Shown: positions 50,975 to 62,439, counted from the first letter of the stretch. The stretch is DNA of 64,000 bases from Distichodus sexfasciatus (GCA_032718565.1 JAVGVS010000236.1:124001-188000); one strand, 5' to 3'. Notes: generated by a model from the letters alone, not told the origin. Numbers and translations are program-made.

Positions 50975-51733
50975 TAAATATCTTTTATGGACTATTAAAT
51001 GAACAGATATGTTAGCATGTTTTATGCATAGCTGTCACAGTATATTTATCCTTTCTCCATGATAATATAAATACAGCCTCAGGTTAATAGGTGCCATGCA
51101 TCTCTGCTCTCATGGGAAAAGTGGACCGGTCGGTCTGCGAGCTCTTCTATTTCTCCGCTTGACCTTGATTTCTGCCTCCGCTCAATGGTTATAATGCCAT
51201 TACATAATGCCTGTTTCAGTCGGGTGTAGGGCTGGCCCTAACTGCCAGCAACTCAATTCAAACAAAGCACAAAGCGGAAAAAGTAGTTTGCATTTCAGTT
51301 CATCCTCTCAGGTAAACACCTCAACAAGGAAATTCATACCTAAATACATACTTTGAAAAAATCATACAGTGCATGTGCCATTAATTCAGCCCAGTTCGTA
51401 TTGCACTGTGACTATTTTTAACGTCACAGAAAAAAAATGAGTCACTTCATTCCAATAAAAGATAATAAGGGGATCACAAGAAGAAATTTAACAAAAAACA
51501 TCAAAAGAAAAAAAATACAAAAGATATGTCACGTTATAATATTCAGAACCACCATTTTAAGTCTTCCATTAAACCCAACATCTTAAATATTAAATGTCAT
51601 AAAATTCCATCCGCATAAGTCGGCCTGTAAATGACGTTTATGCATTCCATCAAATGAATATATTAAGTCGAACGGGCGCTACTGTTGGTTAGAGGATTTA
51701 ACGCTCATTGGCCTCGCCACGGTTAACACGCCC

Positions 51734-51739
51734 CACGTG
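51734..51739. promoter_or_regulatory. E-box CACGTG upstream of nr1d2
   Basis: Perfect palindromic E-box in GC-rich sequence about 0.94 kb upstream of the first placed nr1d2 exon. CLOCK:BMAL1 activates Nr1d genes through such sites. Confidence 0.5.
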
Positions 51740-52137
51740 GACCCGGCGCGCGCTGTTCTGCCCGGGGCGCACATGTATGGGACGCCATTACCTCAAAAAA
51801 CGTGAGACAAGGGGTCCTGACAGGTAATTTTCCCGGCACACGGTAAAATAAAAATGCATAGAAACGAAAAATCTCCCGTTAAAATACATAAAACACACTT
51901 TAAAAAACCCTTGTGCAGCATGGTAAAATAAAAATCACGTCAGGACTTTAGAAAATGATGTTCATAAATCCTTGCATGCATTTGCGCACTGTAATGTGTA
52001 AAGTGATGATAGCGCACAGACAAGAATCTAAGCACTCATTTCAAATAATGTAAGCTCCAATATTATAGTGGGGAGATGACGCGCCCCGTTGAGACCATTT
52101 TTGTCTCACTTATTATGCATCAATTGCGTTCCACACA

Positions 52138-52148
52138 AAAGTAGGTCA
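52138..52148 (+). promoter_or_regulatory. RORE upstream of nr1d2
   Basis: AAAGTAGGTCA matches the full consensus WAWNTRGGTCA bound by ROR activators and REV-ERB repressors. It lies 26 bp from a CACGTG E-box. A feedback site on an Nr1d gene is expected biology; occupancy is inferred. Confidence 0.5.
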
Positions 52149-52173
52149 CCGCGCGAGCAGAATGTAGTCGCCT

Positions 52174-52179
52174 CACGTG
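52174..52179. promoter_or_regulatory. Second E-box CACGTG upstream of nr1d2
   Basis: Perfect CACGTG in a CpG-rich stretch (52140-52210), close to the RORE at 52138. The cluster is the best candidate for the nr1d2 promoter, although the transcription start could not be fixed. Confidence 0.5.
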
Positions 52180-54194
52180 TATCGGCAGGCCGCCGCCGCA
52201 CCACCTCCCCGAGCAGAATTATGCAACAGTGTATGTCCGGCCTGTCCAATCAGAAGAGACGCCGCAATGAACAGCGTAACACAGCGGCACATGGCTAGAG
52301 CGGCTTGTCCATGTGAATTGGGGAACTGCAATGCCGTCCAAGGCAGATGTCTCTGTTATAACAACATCACCCTTGACACCCTTAACCCACTTACATTTTT
52401 AGGGTCCATAATTAGTCAATAACAACATGTATCAAATCTAAATCGGGTAGCTATTCCACAGACAACGCATTGCAAACCCCAAATACAAGCTTTCGCTAAT
52501 GTTTTACACGGAAACATTTATGCGAACTGATTCGTCAGGGTTGCCTGTAACTTGGAAAACACGATACAGCGACAGTAGCTACACTACATATGAGGAAGTG
52601 GGTTTATGTACTGAAAACATGCTCCGGGCTCATTTTTAATGAATGTATAAGCTTTGAAACCCTCTACTGGCTTTGGTTGGATTCCATGTCCTCCGACAAC
52701 AGAGAGCCCTTTTTGGTTCACCTGGTTCTTCCGGTTGCCCTTTCGTGTGTTTTCAGCAACCTTCTAGTCGCTGCTTTCTTCTTTATGTGATAATATCACC
52801 AACTAGCAAAATTGCCGCGGTTCACCGATTTGAAAACTAAACATTTTTCGACGAGATACGTCAGCTAAAAGAGTTTCTCGAAGCCACGATATTTTCACCA
52901 GCTTAATTGAAACTGGTGAAGTTTCAGAACCACAAATTGGTAAGTTAAAACTCAACACTACATTTAAAAAAGCAAAAATCCAAAAGGGCTTCAAATCAAA
53001 AGTAGAACACCGTCTCTTCACTGCTGACACTGCAAAATGAATGAAAATAATGATAAGTGCTGCTGCTGAACCTCTCAAAAACCCCCTGGGCTAAGTCGAA
53101 GTCTACAGGAGGGACTGTGCTGCGGCCCGCTCGTCGCCCGGTTGAGAGCAATTGCCAGGCTCATGTGACCCACTTTCAGCGGCTCCCTCCTCCTGGAGTG
53201 CTTGCTTCTTTAGTATCACGTAACCCACTGACACACACTTTCATCGTTTAAAAGTAACGGAGTCTTCGAAGGACGTCTTACCATCGCAAAGCTAAACACA
53301 GGGTCTTTTACCATGGACACCAAATGTGCCAGAAGAGAGACGACGACATTACAGTACAACAAATATAAAAAACCTGCGGCGAGCGCCACAGCGGGCGAGT
53401 TTTCCGGTTAAATACTTTTGTTTTACGTCCAGCAAACTATAAAGTTGTGCTTGCTGATTTAGTAAGTAGTGCGGGAAATGCCTGTAACTGGGTAAATAAT
53501 TGACAATCCAGACAGAAAACGCCCTTACGTTAATCTATAACTTTTGACATTTAATGTAACATTTAAATGTTTAATGCCAGACGCTTGAGCTCACTACTAT
53601 ACACTACAGGTAGACACTACTTAATTCTAATATTAAATTGGAATAATTAAAGATTAAATTGCATCATGTACCCTGACCGTTCGTAACACTGCGCAAATTA
53701 TTAAGATAGAAATTAGAAGTTGGTTTAAGAGTGAAATAAATCTAAAGAATAAAAACATATAGAAAAATGTAAATAGAGATTTATACTATATACTGTAACT
53801 GAAAGTGTACATATTATGCTAAAGCTATATATGTAAAATGCAGCGTGTCTTCTTGTGAAATTGACATAGAAGCATACAAGTGTTAAATGGCAACAGAAGT
53901 TGACATGACAGAATTTCCTCCATCTCCACCATTCTAGTCCTTTTCTTTATAACACGAAGTTATAATTTTATAACATAAATTAATCAAGCTATAAAAGTAA
54001 AATAGAGCAAAATGCACGTAAAAATGACTTTTAACAAAACTGTATTATCTTTTAAGCCCCTCGAAAACCCTCCAGATATTGAATATAATTTTATTACTAC
54101 ATAATTATATTTTTTACTTTATTTGCACTAGTTAATATACACAAAAAATAGTCATTTTATACAGTATTTTGGGGGGTATTTGATTAGACATTGT

Positions 54195-54321
54195 GGGCTG
54201 GTTTCTGCTCATGGATTTTAAGCCTAGTCTTGGACTAAATTGTAGTACCAATGGATATTTACAATTCAAATTCAGAGCTAGTCTAGGACTAGGCTTAATC
54301 CTCGACTGGGAAATTGGCCCC
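54195..54321. mobile_element. Small foldback MITE
   Basis: 127 bp; the arms share TTAAGCCTAGTCTTGGACTA with TTAAGCCTAGTCCTAGACTA (reverse complement) and GGGC...TTTC ends. A common fish MITE type; no target duplication seen. Confidence 0.6.
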
Positions 54322-55800
54322 AGAATGTTTAAAATTTAAAATAATGTAAATCAAATACCGTAACAGAATTGTATGGTCATACTTATATAAAGTAGGACGT
54401 TAAATAATTAAAAAATCTAGTTCACAAATTGAAATAAACATTCTACATCATGCTAATATCCCTTACATACCACAATGACAAGATGTTCACCTGACATGGA
54501 AAATATGCTAACATGCTCCAAGCATCTCTATTTTAAACTTTGCTGACAAGAGTCAGAGGTTATGACCTTACCTATACTAAAAATATGTGTGCCGCTGGAA
54601 GGCCTGAGGAAGCAAGTCCTAAAAGGATATAGAATAATACTATGAGTTTCATCCAAAAGTCATACTTTTACAGTACTTTAATGCTTTTATTTAGCAATTT
54701 ACAGCAAGTTTTGTATGTAAATCATAGAACAGTTCCATCACCTTAGAAGCATTCCAAGAAATTATAATAGATGTGCTGATAGATATATAATATATAATAT
54801 AATAATTCTTAACTGTATATAATAACATAACATATAAATTATGTACCTGAAAGTAAAGCATATATATAAGTAAACTTATATAATGAAAAGTATCTACCGG
54901 GGACGTCGTTTGGTCTATTTCAGTGGGGCTTTAGCTACCCTAAAAAGTTCTTAAGCCCCCCTATAATTATAGATTAGAATATATATATATATTCACATAG
55001 TAAATTGTAAGTTGCTGTCAGTAATGTAAAGTATGTTTACTTAAGAGGATGATAATGCTATTTTAACATTAATTCAGACAGGTAAGTTAGCTATAGATAA
55101 CGTTTCGTTCCCATCTTTCAAGTATTTCGACACAATATCTGTACAATGTTGTTTGTATAATGACGTTCCTGGTCTCTACCTAGTACATATTTACCTGTTA
55201 CATTTTCTCATTCTCAGTTGATAATTATTTTCTTCTCATTATAAATGTCTGATTGTGAAACCATAAGCTAGCGATTATCAAGGAAATTATTTACATTATG
55301 TAAGACAAAACACATTGCATTATTTTGCAGTATTCCTTCAGACAATAGTTTTCATCGTGTGAAACCACGCCCTCTACAGGTAAAAGTATTTTGTAACGCT
55401 ATATATACACTACACACATTTCATTTGTCGTTGGAAAAGCGACATTAAATATCAAAAGAAAAGGCTAATGTAGGTACAATTACATTGTACAGAATTTGCA
55501 TCCACTTGCAGAAGACTCTTAAAGTTTATCCCCGAGCTCAGGAAGATTCTCAGTGAATCAGAGTAATTAAAAAATGATAAATGGTAATTATGCGCTTTAA
55601 TTATACATACATAATGTACACTGATGAGCACTCAGTTCTTGAAGTAGGTGCCTTTTAACGTGCCCTGTCGCATCTTGTTCAGAAATGGTATGAGGAACAT
55701 AAATTGTTCTAGGAAAATAATAAGAAGCCTATACCTCTTTTTAAATGTAAGGTCTTTGATCGTGAAAATCTAAATTTTATCAAATCATATACAAATGTTT

Positions 55801-55911
55801 TCCCTGCGGTGTGTTGGTGCCTGCCTGCGCCCGTAGTTCCCAGGATAGGCTCCAGTCACCATCCCCGCAACCTTTCTTGGGATTTAGCAGTTCGGATAAT
55901 GAACGAATACA
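55801..55911 (+). mobile_element. SINE family 2, 3' half
   Basis: CCTGCGGTGTGTTGGTGCCT, then GGATAGGCTCCAGTC and TTCGGATAATGAACGAA align with the last third of 27487-27835; 5'-truncated. Confidence 0.65.
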
Positions 55912-56014
55912 CAAATGTTACTCCAAGTTCACTCATGAAAACCAGCTACCTCAATAAAGTTTGTAAAACACAACTATGAAGGCTTTGAGTTAAATACAAT
56001 GAGTGATAAGTGAT

Positions 56015-56165
56015 TTTGAGCACAGCACACAGCGCACCACAAGAAAACGTGACCTCTGCATTTGACTCATCCATGAAGGAGCAGTGACTGGGGCCAGTAC
56101 CTTGCTCACGAGTGGTTCCTTTTCCAGAGCTGACCTTGGGGCCAACTCCCTAACATTATGCTACC
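56015..56165 (-). mobile_element. tRNA-derived SINE, family 1, copy 5
   Basis: Minus-strand body of family 1 (GTGACCTCTGCATTTGACTC, CCATGAAGGAGCAGTGAC, TACCTTGCTCACGAG). Lies just downstream of rpl15. Confidence 0.65.
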
Positions 56166-56461
56166 TATTGTCCCTCAATTATCATGCACAAATGTGATCA
56201 CCATGTGATTAAAAAATTAGGCCTTAAAGCTGGTGACTAGTAACTACTAGTAAAGACTGTAGTAAAAACAAGTGTTCATATAACATCTCGACCTGTAGTG
56301 ACATACGAGTTCCTGTTTTTACAGATGCGTGAAATGTACATTAGGGTATATCTGGTCCATTTACAACCTACCTACCTGAAAAAGCAAGACTTCAAAGAGC
56401 AAGAAATGGAATCAACTCAAAAAGAAAATCAAACCAGGCAGTGTCTGAACCAAAAAGGAAC

Positions 56462-56467
56462 TTTATT
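56462..56467 (-). terminator. rpl15: rpl15 poly(A) signal
   Basis: Minus-strand AATAAA 29 nt downstream of the stop codon. Confidence 0.75.
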
Positions 56468-56495
56468 TTGACGAATATACAGTTGGGCGCACACT

Positions 56496-56801
56496 TTAGC
56501 GGTAACGGCGCAGCTGCAGAGTGTTGCGTCTCCTCCAGGCAGCGCGGCGAGATCCACCGATCGTGAGGTGGAACTTGTGGCCCTTGCCCAAGCCGCGGCT
56601 CTTCTTGCCGGCGGATGTGAGGCCGCGCATTTCCCTGTGCTTGTGCACGGCCTTGGTGAGCCACTGGGTGTCAGGATTGCGTCTGATTGCCTTGTGGGCG
56701 ATGTCGACGAGGATCACCTCGAAGAACTTGTAGGTGGAGTCTTCTCCTACCCAGTAGGAGCTCAAAACACGAAGACCTCCACAGTGACGGCCAGCACGCT
56801 C
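56496..56801 (-). CDS. rpl15: rpl15 exon 4 (stop codon)
   Basis: 306 nt, 101 residues from ERAGRHCGGLRVLSSYW to the basic C-terminus and TAA at 56496-56498. Acceptor tgtgtctttag. Confidence 0.97.
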   Translation of the reverse strand, partial: ERAGRHCGGLRVLSSYWVGEDSTYKFFEVILVDIAHKAIRRNPDTQWLTKAVHKHREMRGLTSAGKKSRGLGKGHKFHLTIGGSRRAAWRRRNTLQLRRYR

Positions 56802-58423
56802 CTAAAGACACAAGACAAGAAAATTAAGTTACTGCACTGCAAAACCTGACAGCTGTGCACACATCTTCAACAGAAGCATGTTGTCAGATGTTAAACAGAA
56901 AATATAAACTTCCAAGAAGAAAAATCTAGGTCTGGACAGAACAGCACAGCAGTCATTTTGGAATCAAGAAGGAAAGCATTCACTAAAGTGACTTTCTGGT
57001 AGCAGAAAATGGATTTACGTATCACTACCAGAGATTGCTGTTATAATATCTATACGTGCCTCATCAGAAATCGACATTAGTTAGCAACAGAGGTCTCTGT
57101 GTTTGTTTGAGAACTGAAAATTTCCACGTCATTATTTTTTACCAAACGCACCAATGCAAAGTTCAATAATCATGGAATAAACCATCAGAACATACTTTGT
57201 TAAAACCAAACAATTTCTGTACAGAAGAGTATAAACTGAATGAATATAGTCTGATGTCTGTGATGAATTGCACGAAAAAAGAAACAAGTGTGCTTTAAAA
57301 TTAGGAGATAAAACATGAAAATCTTGCCATTTGCAAATAAAGATAAAAATATTTGGAAAGCATTCTTAAGTTCATAGCTCCAAATCCACATCTCAGAAAC
57401 ATCACTCATGGTGTTACAAAAGTATAACGAAGCAGGTACAGAGTACAGCTATATCTGCTGTCAAGCACATCTGTTACATCGACTACACAATAAACAAAAA
57501 GGTATAGATGAATCTGTAACAATGTAACTGCAACATGAATATGGTGCAATTTAAATCGCAACAAGAAATCAAGATGTACCTCAGCGACTGACTGAAGGCT
57601 GCGAGCAAACTTGATCTGGTTGACGCCATGGTGCACAGGCTTGCCATAGGTGGCACCTTTGGGCACAGGGCGTTTGCGGCCACCGCGGCGGACGCGCACA
57701 CGGTAGATGACATAACCTGTAAGAAACAGTCAGAGACATTAGTGTACAGTCCCAAAGCCTGAGATACAAAGTCTTGGTCTTCCATTAAATTGTGGTGATG
57801 CAGGACAGAATGTTTCACACAAGAAGTAGTCTGTGACAAGCACTTCCACATAGGGTGGACACATGTTCATGTGAGGGCCATGACAGAATTTGTAAATAAG
57901 CTTTTAATTAAAAAGGACATGGGTTTCACTTAAGCACCGCCTTCCTTCTGTGTACTGATTGGAAAGTTTCTATGTCGCTAGTATTGGTCTAAAATGGTGG
58001 AATGAGAAACTAGCCAGAACAAAAGAACTGACTTCTTTGCACTTTGCACCAATTTTACCATGAAAGCACCAGTGTGTATGTACATTTTTGCTACAATGAG
58101 CTAATCAGAAGTCTAATTTGCTGTTCCTGATTAAAGGCTGTCTCCCCTAACCCCCATTTTAATAAAACCCAAAGCAGCTCTGAGTATCCTCCCAGACATG
58201 GAGCCCGTGACCCTCAATACTTCCAAAACAAGCAGTGGAACGCAGACTCACCCTGCTTGGCCTTGTATCCAAGCCTGCGGGCCTTGTCGGGTCTGGTGGG
58301 CCTGGGAGCTCGGTGCAGGGCGGAGAGCTGGCGGTACTGCCAGCAGCGGACACGCAGCAAGAAGCGCATCACGTCCGACTGCTTCTTCCTCCAGAGCTCC
58401 TGCATATATTTGTACGCACCCAT
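56496..58423 (-). CDS. rpl15: 60S ribosomal protein L15 (eL15), spliced
   Basis: Structural protein of the large ribosomal subunit, needed for late 60S assembly. Coding segments on the minus strand: 58423-58252 (172 nt), 57716-57580 (137 nt), 56801-56496 (306 nt); total 615 nt, 204 aa, the universal length of vertebrate eL15. Starts MGAYKYMQELWRKKQSDVMR, contains the basic VRRGGRKRPVPKGATYGKP segment, and ends SRRAAWRRRNTLQLRRYR. The ATG is 10 nt into its exon, whose acceptor is ttctccccag. A non-coding first exon with a TOP-like start is near 59217-59245. The AATAAA at 56462-56467 (minus strand) follows the stop by 29 nt, a very short 3' UTR typical of ribosomal protein genes. The three introns are compact; no snoRNA could be recognised in them. 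Confidence 0.97.
57580..57716 (-). CDS. rpl15: rpl15 exon 3
   Basis: 137 nt; completes the split Gly codon and reads GYVIYRVRVRRGGRKRPVPK to FARSLQSVAE. Acceptor tttcttacag, donor GAG|GTACAT. Confidence 0.96.
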
Positions 58424-58433
58424 GATGCCTCAG
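58252..58433 (-). CDS. rpl15: rpl15 exon 2 (start codon at 58421-58423)
   Basis: Exon spans 58433-58252 with coding from 58423. Encodes residues 1-57 plus one base, MGAYKYMQ to YKAKQ. Donor CAGG|GTGAGT. Confidence 0.96.
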
Positions 58434-59216
58434 CTGGGGAGAAACAAATACAACTTAATCAAGACCAAGATACAGGAACAACACGCCATTAACCAGTGGT
58501 CCTCAATTGCAATCTTGAAAAGCTTCTCCACCAGGTCCCTGGAACATCACAGTACAGACAAATAACTTGTATGAAAATGTAATGATCAAATTGTTCTAAA
58601 CTGTCAATATAAGAGCTGCTGATTTCTGACTCAAATTTAAACCATATTATGCACTGCTTATTTGTAGATGAATACCACAACAGCAGCTAACCCCCAAAGC
58701 ACAGTATAGTTTGAGAAAACAATTACATTCGCCTTTTCTCATAAAACAGGATTTATGACCTAAAATTGTCGCGTTGAGTTTGTATTATATTTTTGAAGAT
58801 ACTTGCTATACCGACGTCGCCACTACAGCCACACACCATGCGAGGGGCACTTCACACGCACACAGCTCACCTAACGACTTAAGCGACACACACAAACTAA
58901 ACTTTACAATACAACACAATGGCATTTCGTGTTTTCTATCAGCACAGTCTGTCATTATCACCAAAGCGTCCGACTAGTAACTGAACACTTAACGGAACGC
59001 GGGACACGCTAGCCTTAGCACCTCTGCTACTAGCGGCACATCGCATATATCTTCTACAAAACACCGAAAACGGAGCAGATGCAAGAAAATAGTGTGCAGA
59101 CACGTTTTTGTGGGTCTTATTTTACTAATATAACCATTCTGAATGTATGATGGCGTTATTTGAATTAAGATTTTGAACGGATTCGGCATTGAAGAAAATG
59201 GAAAAATTGGGCTTAC

Positions 59217-59245
59217 TTGATGGCGTACTAACCGGAAAGAAAGAG
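59217..59245 (-). promoter_or_regulatory. rpl15: rpl15 first (non-coding) exon with 5' TOP
   Basis: On the minus strand CTCTTTCTTTCCGG begins near 59245 and the exon ends CATCAA|GTAAGC at 59216, a strong donor. Ribosomal protein mRNAs start with C followed by a pyrimidine tract (TOP), which places their translation under mTOR/LARP1 control. The exact start base (59245 or 59243) is inferred. Confidence 0.7.
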
Positions 59246-59280
59246 CGGAGTACCCAGAATGCCTTATGACAACCATGTGA

Positions 59281-59293
59281 CGCCATTTCCGGT
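59281..59293 (-). promoter_or_regulatory. YY1/ETS composite site in the rpl15-nkiras1 promoter
   Basis: The minus strand reads ACCGGAAATGGCG: an ETS core (CCGGAA) overlapping a YY1-like core (ATGGCG), about 40 bp upstream of the rpl15 TOP start. Such sites are common in TATA-less ribosomal protein and bidirectional promoters. Confidence 0.5.
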
Positions 59294-60377
59294 AACAAAT
59301 GCCGCTTAGTAGCTGTTTCGTTATTTATTATTACTTTAGTAATTAGTAATTTTGTGGTATATGCTCTCTTGACCTAGATTGAAATATACTTTGTGCTTTT
59401 TGTTCAAAAAATGATGTGCATAAATGCTAGTTGTGAGCTCTGTAACATATAACAAATATGACCGATTACGCCGCAAATTACCTTCTAAATAGCCATAATA
59501 TCTGGTGCGATTTGACACATACGGTGCCATTGAAACTTTATTTTATTTTCTAGTGCACTAGGTAGGGGTTAAAAGACCCAATCTACATATAGTGCACTTG
59601 GGGGCTAGGGAGCCATTTCACAGTTTACCTCGACTGGGCTGCGTCCCAAACAAATCGCATACTACCGCACTCAACCTTGTTAGTGTACCGTGCAATTCTG
59701 AGATAATATTTAGTATGGTAGTATGCAGTTCTGGACGCAGCATTTTCTGTTAAATTCTAGCGAGAGACCCGGATATGAAAAGGTTATGATTTGATAATTT
59801 AAATCCGTGCGGACATTAGAATAAAATAGGAGACAGCACGCTGCACGACGCTTGAATAATTACGTAGGCGCAAGGTAAAGTAGTTGTGAGAGAAGGTATG
59901 GGTGCTTTTCATGTTGGGTTATATTAGTTATATTAGCTCGTGTCTGACGATCGTTTTATGTACTTGACGGGATGCGTTAGCTTACGCGGCTAACGATATC
60001 GTTCTTAGAGTTTGTGCTGATTGAATATATAAATATTTATATACTGCATAATCATAAATATTTATGTATGCTCACTTTAACACTTTAATATATAATCATA
60101 ATGGTATATGTTATGTTGTAATATATTGTAATAAGAATGGTTGTATATTGAAAACGAGCGTTTAAATAATACGATTTACTTTTTTTGATTCATTGTCATA
60201 GTTTAATTTTGTTTTAATGAAACATGATTAAAATACAATCAGATGTTTACACCGGGACAAACAAGGCTCGTCAAAATGAAAAAATGTATTTGGCGTAGTG
60301 GATGCTGTAGGGTTCTGAAGTTTTGTTGTGTAACCGTCGCTGGATTTTCTACATCTGTGGTCCTGTGTGTCTTGTAG
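59294..60377. other. Spacer between divergent rpl15 and nkiras1
   Basis: About 1.1 kb. Likely contains the nkiras1 start and a non-coding first exon; possible donors are GCAAG|GTAAAG near 59874 and GAAG|GTATGG near 59895. The remainder (60000-60240) is AT-rich and featureless. No coding sequence seen. Confidence 0.5.
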
Positions 60378-60494
60378 GGTATTTTGAAGGCCTTGTGAAT
60401 ATGGGGAAAGGATGTAAAGTTGTGGTCTGTGGTTTGGCCTCGGTCGGTAAAACTGCGATTCTGGAACACTTACTGTACGGCAACCACACCGTAG
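60378..60494 (+). CDS. nkiras1: nkiras1 start-codon exon
   Basis: Acceptor gtgtgtcttgtag; coding from 60401. Encodes residues 1-31 and one base, including the P-loop. Donor GTAG|GTTAGT. Confidence 0.94.
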
Positions 60495-62439
60495 GTTAGT
60501 CAACAGCACACTTATTACACAATGAAACTGGTATAGTTGTTTAAGAGCTGCACAATTCGTTGTTAAAAGCAGCGCAATCACCATAAACGCATGCGCGATG
60601 GCCACAATGCAGGACATGCGATGTTAAGTAAGAAAAAGTAAACAATGCTAGTCAGAGCAAAAAGAATAAAACGTTTTTTCATTATTGTTTTTATTTTACA
60701 TTTTGTTTTTTAGTTTTAATTACTAATTACAATTACTCTGGCTAACGTGCACACAAAATCCTGCAGTGGTTCCTAATAACTTTTAAAAAATATATATAGT
60801 TCCTAAAAAATATATATAGCATAAGTTTTAACTATAGCTGCTAAAAGCTCTAAACCACAAACGCAGAACTCACAAAAAACATTATTTGTTATGAAGCCAC
60901 ACAAATATGACATGTATATAACAGTTATATAAAGGAGTTACATTTCACAAAACAAATTCTTCATTTCAATTTAATAAGATTCATGATTGATTATTTGTCC
61001 CAGTGCCACATATGTTACAACTGGCAGTATACACAGGATTAATTAAATTAATATCTCCCTTAAATCAGTGAATTAAACTAATTAACTGATTAAATTAGTA
61101 TCTGTATTGCTGTGCTTGGCAGTACATTAATCATCGTTCATTCATTATTTATGCAGGTGCAGAATCCAGTGAAACCCAGGAAGATATTTATGTGGCCTCT
61201 GTTGAAACAGACCGTGGTGTGAGGGAGCAGTTACGATTATATGACACAAGGGGGCTCCGAGATGGCCAGGATCTGCCCAAGCATTATTTCTCAGTTGCAG
61301 ATGGCTTTGTGCTGGTCTACAGTGTTGATAGTCTGGAGTCCTTCAAGAAAGTCGATGTGCTGAAGAAGGAAATCGACAAGTCCAGGGACAAAAAAGAGGT
61401 ACAGACACCAAGCCTTCAATTCATTCCTGTTTCCAGCACAGTTGAGGTGTGTGATGGATTACAGAGTATCTGGAACTCATGATTAAATGAAAGATTCATT
61501 ACAAAGAAAATGACTGTACTGTCTACTTGAGTAAAGGTACAAAACTACCTGATCTCAAGCATTAAGCATATTGCTGGTATTTGCCATTACAAGAAATTCT
61601 TGACCATTTCTTTTCAGTGCTTATTTTTGGTGTGAGGGATGAACTTGAGGTACAGGATTTTGTCAGTGACAACCTTCAGGAGGAAATATTGTGCATCCAG
61701 TGTCTATTTCAGAAGTATTTTTTTCATGAATGTACACAAAATAGAGTGTAAAATGTAACAAGTAACAGAAATGTCAACAGAAATATAAGGGAGTGAAAAC
61801 GCAATACTTTAATTACTTTTGTAGTAGAGTGTGAAAGTGCATTATAGGTCATTAAGGAAAATTGGAAAAACATCCTCTGAATGAGCCAACTTACATTGAA
61901 ACCATTGTCATGCATATTTCCTAACGGCACTGTTAATATTGTGTCTTTTGTTAGAAATTTTTCTCCAAACATCTCAGATAGACAGTTTATTCTTATTTAT
62001 GGTGGTGGCCCAGTGGTAGAATACTTGCCAACATGCCAGGAGGCTGTATTTTCGAACCCAGCACTATCCTTCTGACAAAACTACCACCACCATTCTGGGT
62101 GAGGTGTTTGCCCTGTATCGTAAATGTATTCTTATATAGCGTAACTTTACAGACTGAAAGCCCTCACCTGTTTTTCTGGCCCCTCTGTGTGAGCAGGTGA
62201 TGGTGATCGTGCTGGGCAACAAAGCCGACCTGCGAGACCGGCGCCAGGTGGAACACGAGGTGGCACAGCAGTGGGCGCGGGGCGAGAAAGTGAAGCTGTG
62301 GGAGGTGAGCGTGGCGGACCGCAGCTCCCTCATCGAACCCTTCACCACCCTCACCAGCCGCCTCACCCAGCCCCAGAGCAAGTCTTCCTTTCCCCTGCCC
62401 GGCCGCAAGAGCAAGGGGACTCCATCCAACGACATCTGA
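60401..62439 (+). CDS. nkiras1: NF-kappaB inhibitor-interacting Ras-like 1 (kappaB-Ras1), spliced
   Basis: Atypical small Ras-like GTPase of the cytoplasm that binds the PEST region of IkappaB-beta, slows its degradation and so restrains NF-kappaB. Coding segments: 60401-60494 (94 nt), 61157-61398 (242 nt), 62197-62439 (243 nt); total 579 nt, 192 aa, the usual length. Starts MGKGCKVVVCGLASVGKTA with P-loop at residues 11-18, DTRGL at 61-65 in place of Ras DTAGQ, GNKADL at 119-124 and a C-terminus PQSKSSFPLPGRK without a CAAX box. Substitutions at the Ras Gly12 and Gln61 positions and the missing lipidation motif are family traits. The ATG is 23 nt into its exon (acceptor cttgtag). nkiras2 is less likely given the neighbours. 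Confidence 0.96.
61157..61398 (+). CDS. nkiras1: nkiras1 middle coding exon
   Basis: 242 nt; completes Gly32 and encodes AESSETQEDIYVASVETDRG through the switch II DTRGL and SVADGFVLVYSVDSLESF to DKSRDKKE. Acceptor atttatgcag, donor GAG|GTACAG. Confidence 0.96.
62000..62070 (+). mobile_element. tRNA-related SINE head fragment
   Basis: TGGCCCAGTGGTAGAAT and a B-box-like TTTTCGAACCC in an nkiras1 intron resemble a pol III SINE head. Too short and diverged for a family call. Confidence 0.35.
62197..62439 (+). CDS. nkiras1: nkiras1 last coding exon
   Basis: 243 nt with TGA at 62437-62439. Encodes VMVIVLGNKADLRDRRQ, the guanine-specificity NKxD motif, WEVSVADRSSLIEPF and the C-terminal PQSKSSFPLPGRK. 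Acceptor gtgtgagcag. Confidence 0.97.
   Translation: MMVIVLGNKADLRDRRQVEHEVAQQWARGEKVKLWEVSVADRSSLIEPFTTLTSRLTQPQSKSSFPLPGRKSKGTPSNDI

Larger units (their letters stand above)
50798..56460. other. nr1d2 upstream region and nr1d2-rpl15 spacer
   Basis: 5.7 kb with no confident exon. 50938-50974 is an ATA/TAA microsatellite. 51700-52320 and 53090-53420 are GC/CpG-richer and likely hold promoter sequence and the nr1d2 first exon. One phase-compatible candidate on the minus strand is 52844-52826 (ATG, five codons and a G before GTGAAC), which is weak. 53420-55790 is AT-rich with a small foldback at 54195-54321. SINE fragments lie at 55801-55911 and 56015-56165. Confidence 0.5.

Noticed and set aside
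52826..52844. Minus-strand ATG, five codons and G before GTGAAC as the first nr1d2 coding exon
   Set aside because: Phase fits, but the donor is mediocre, the peptide (MFSFQI) does not resemble REV-ERB starts, and short matches like this occur by chance in 3 kb.
56802..58251. Box C/D snoRNA in rpl15 introns (C-box-like TGATGA near 57062 and TGATGT near 57405, minus strand)
   Set aside because: No D box CTGA at a suitable distance with a closing stem.
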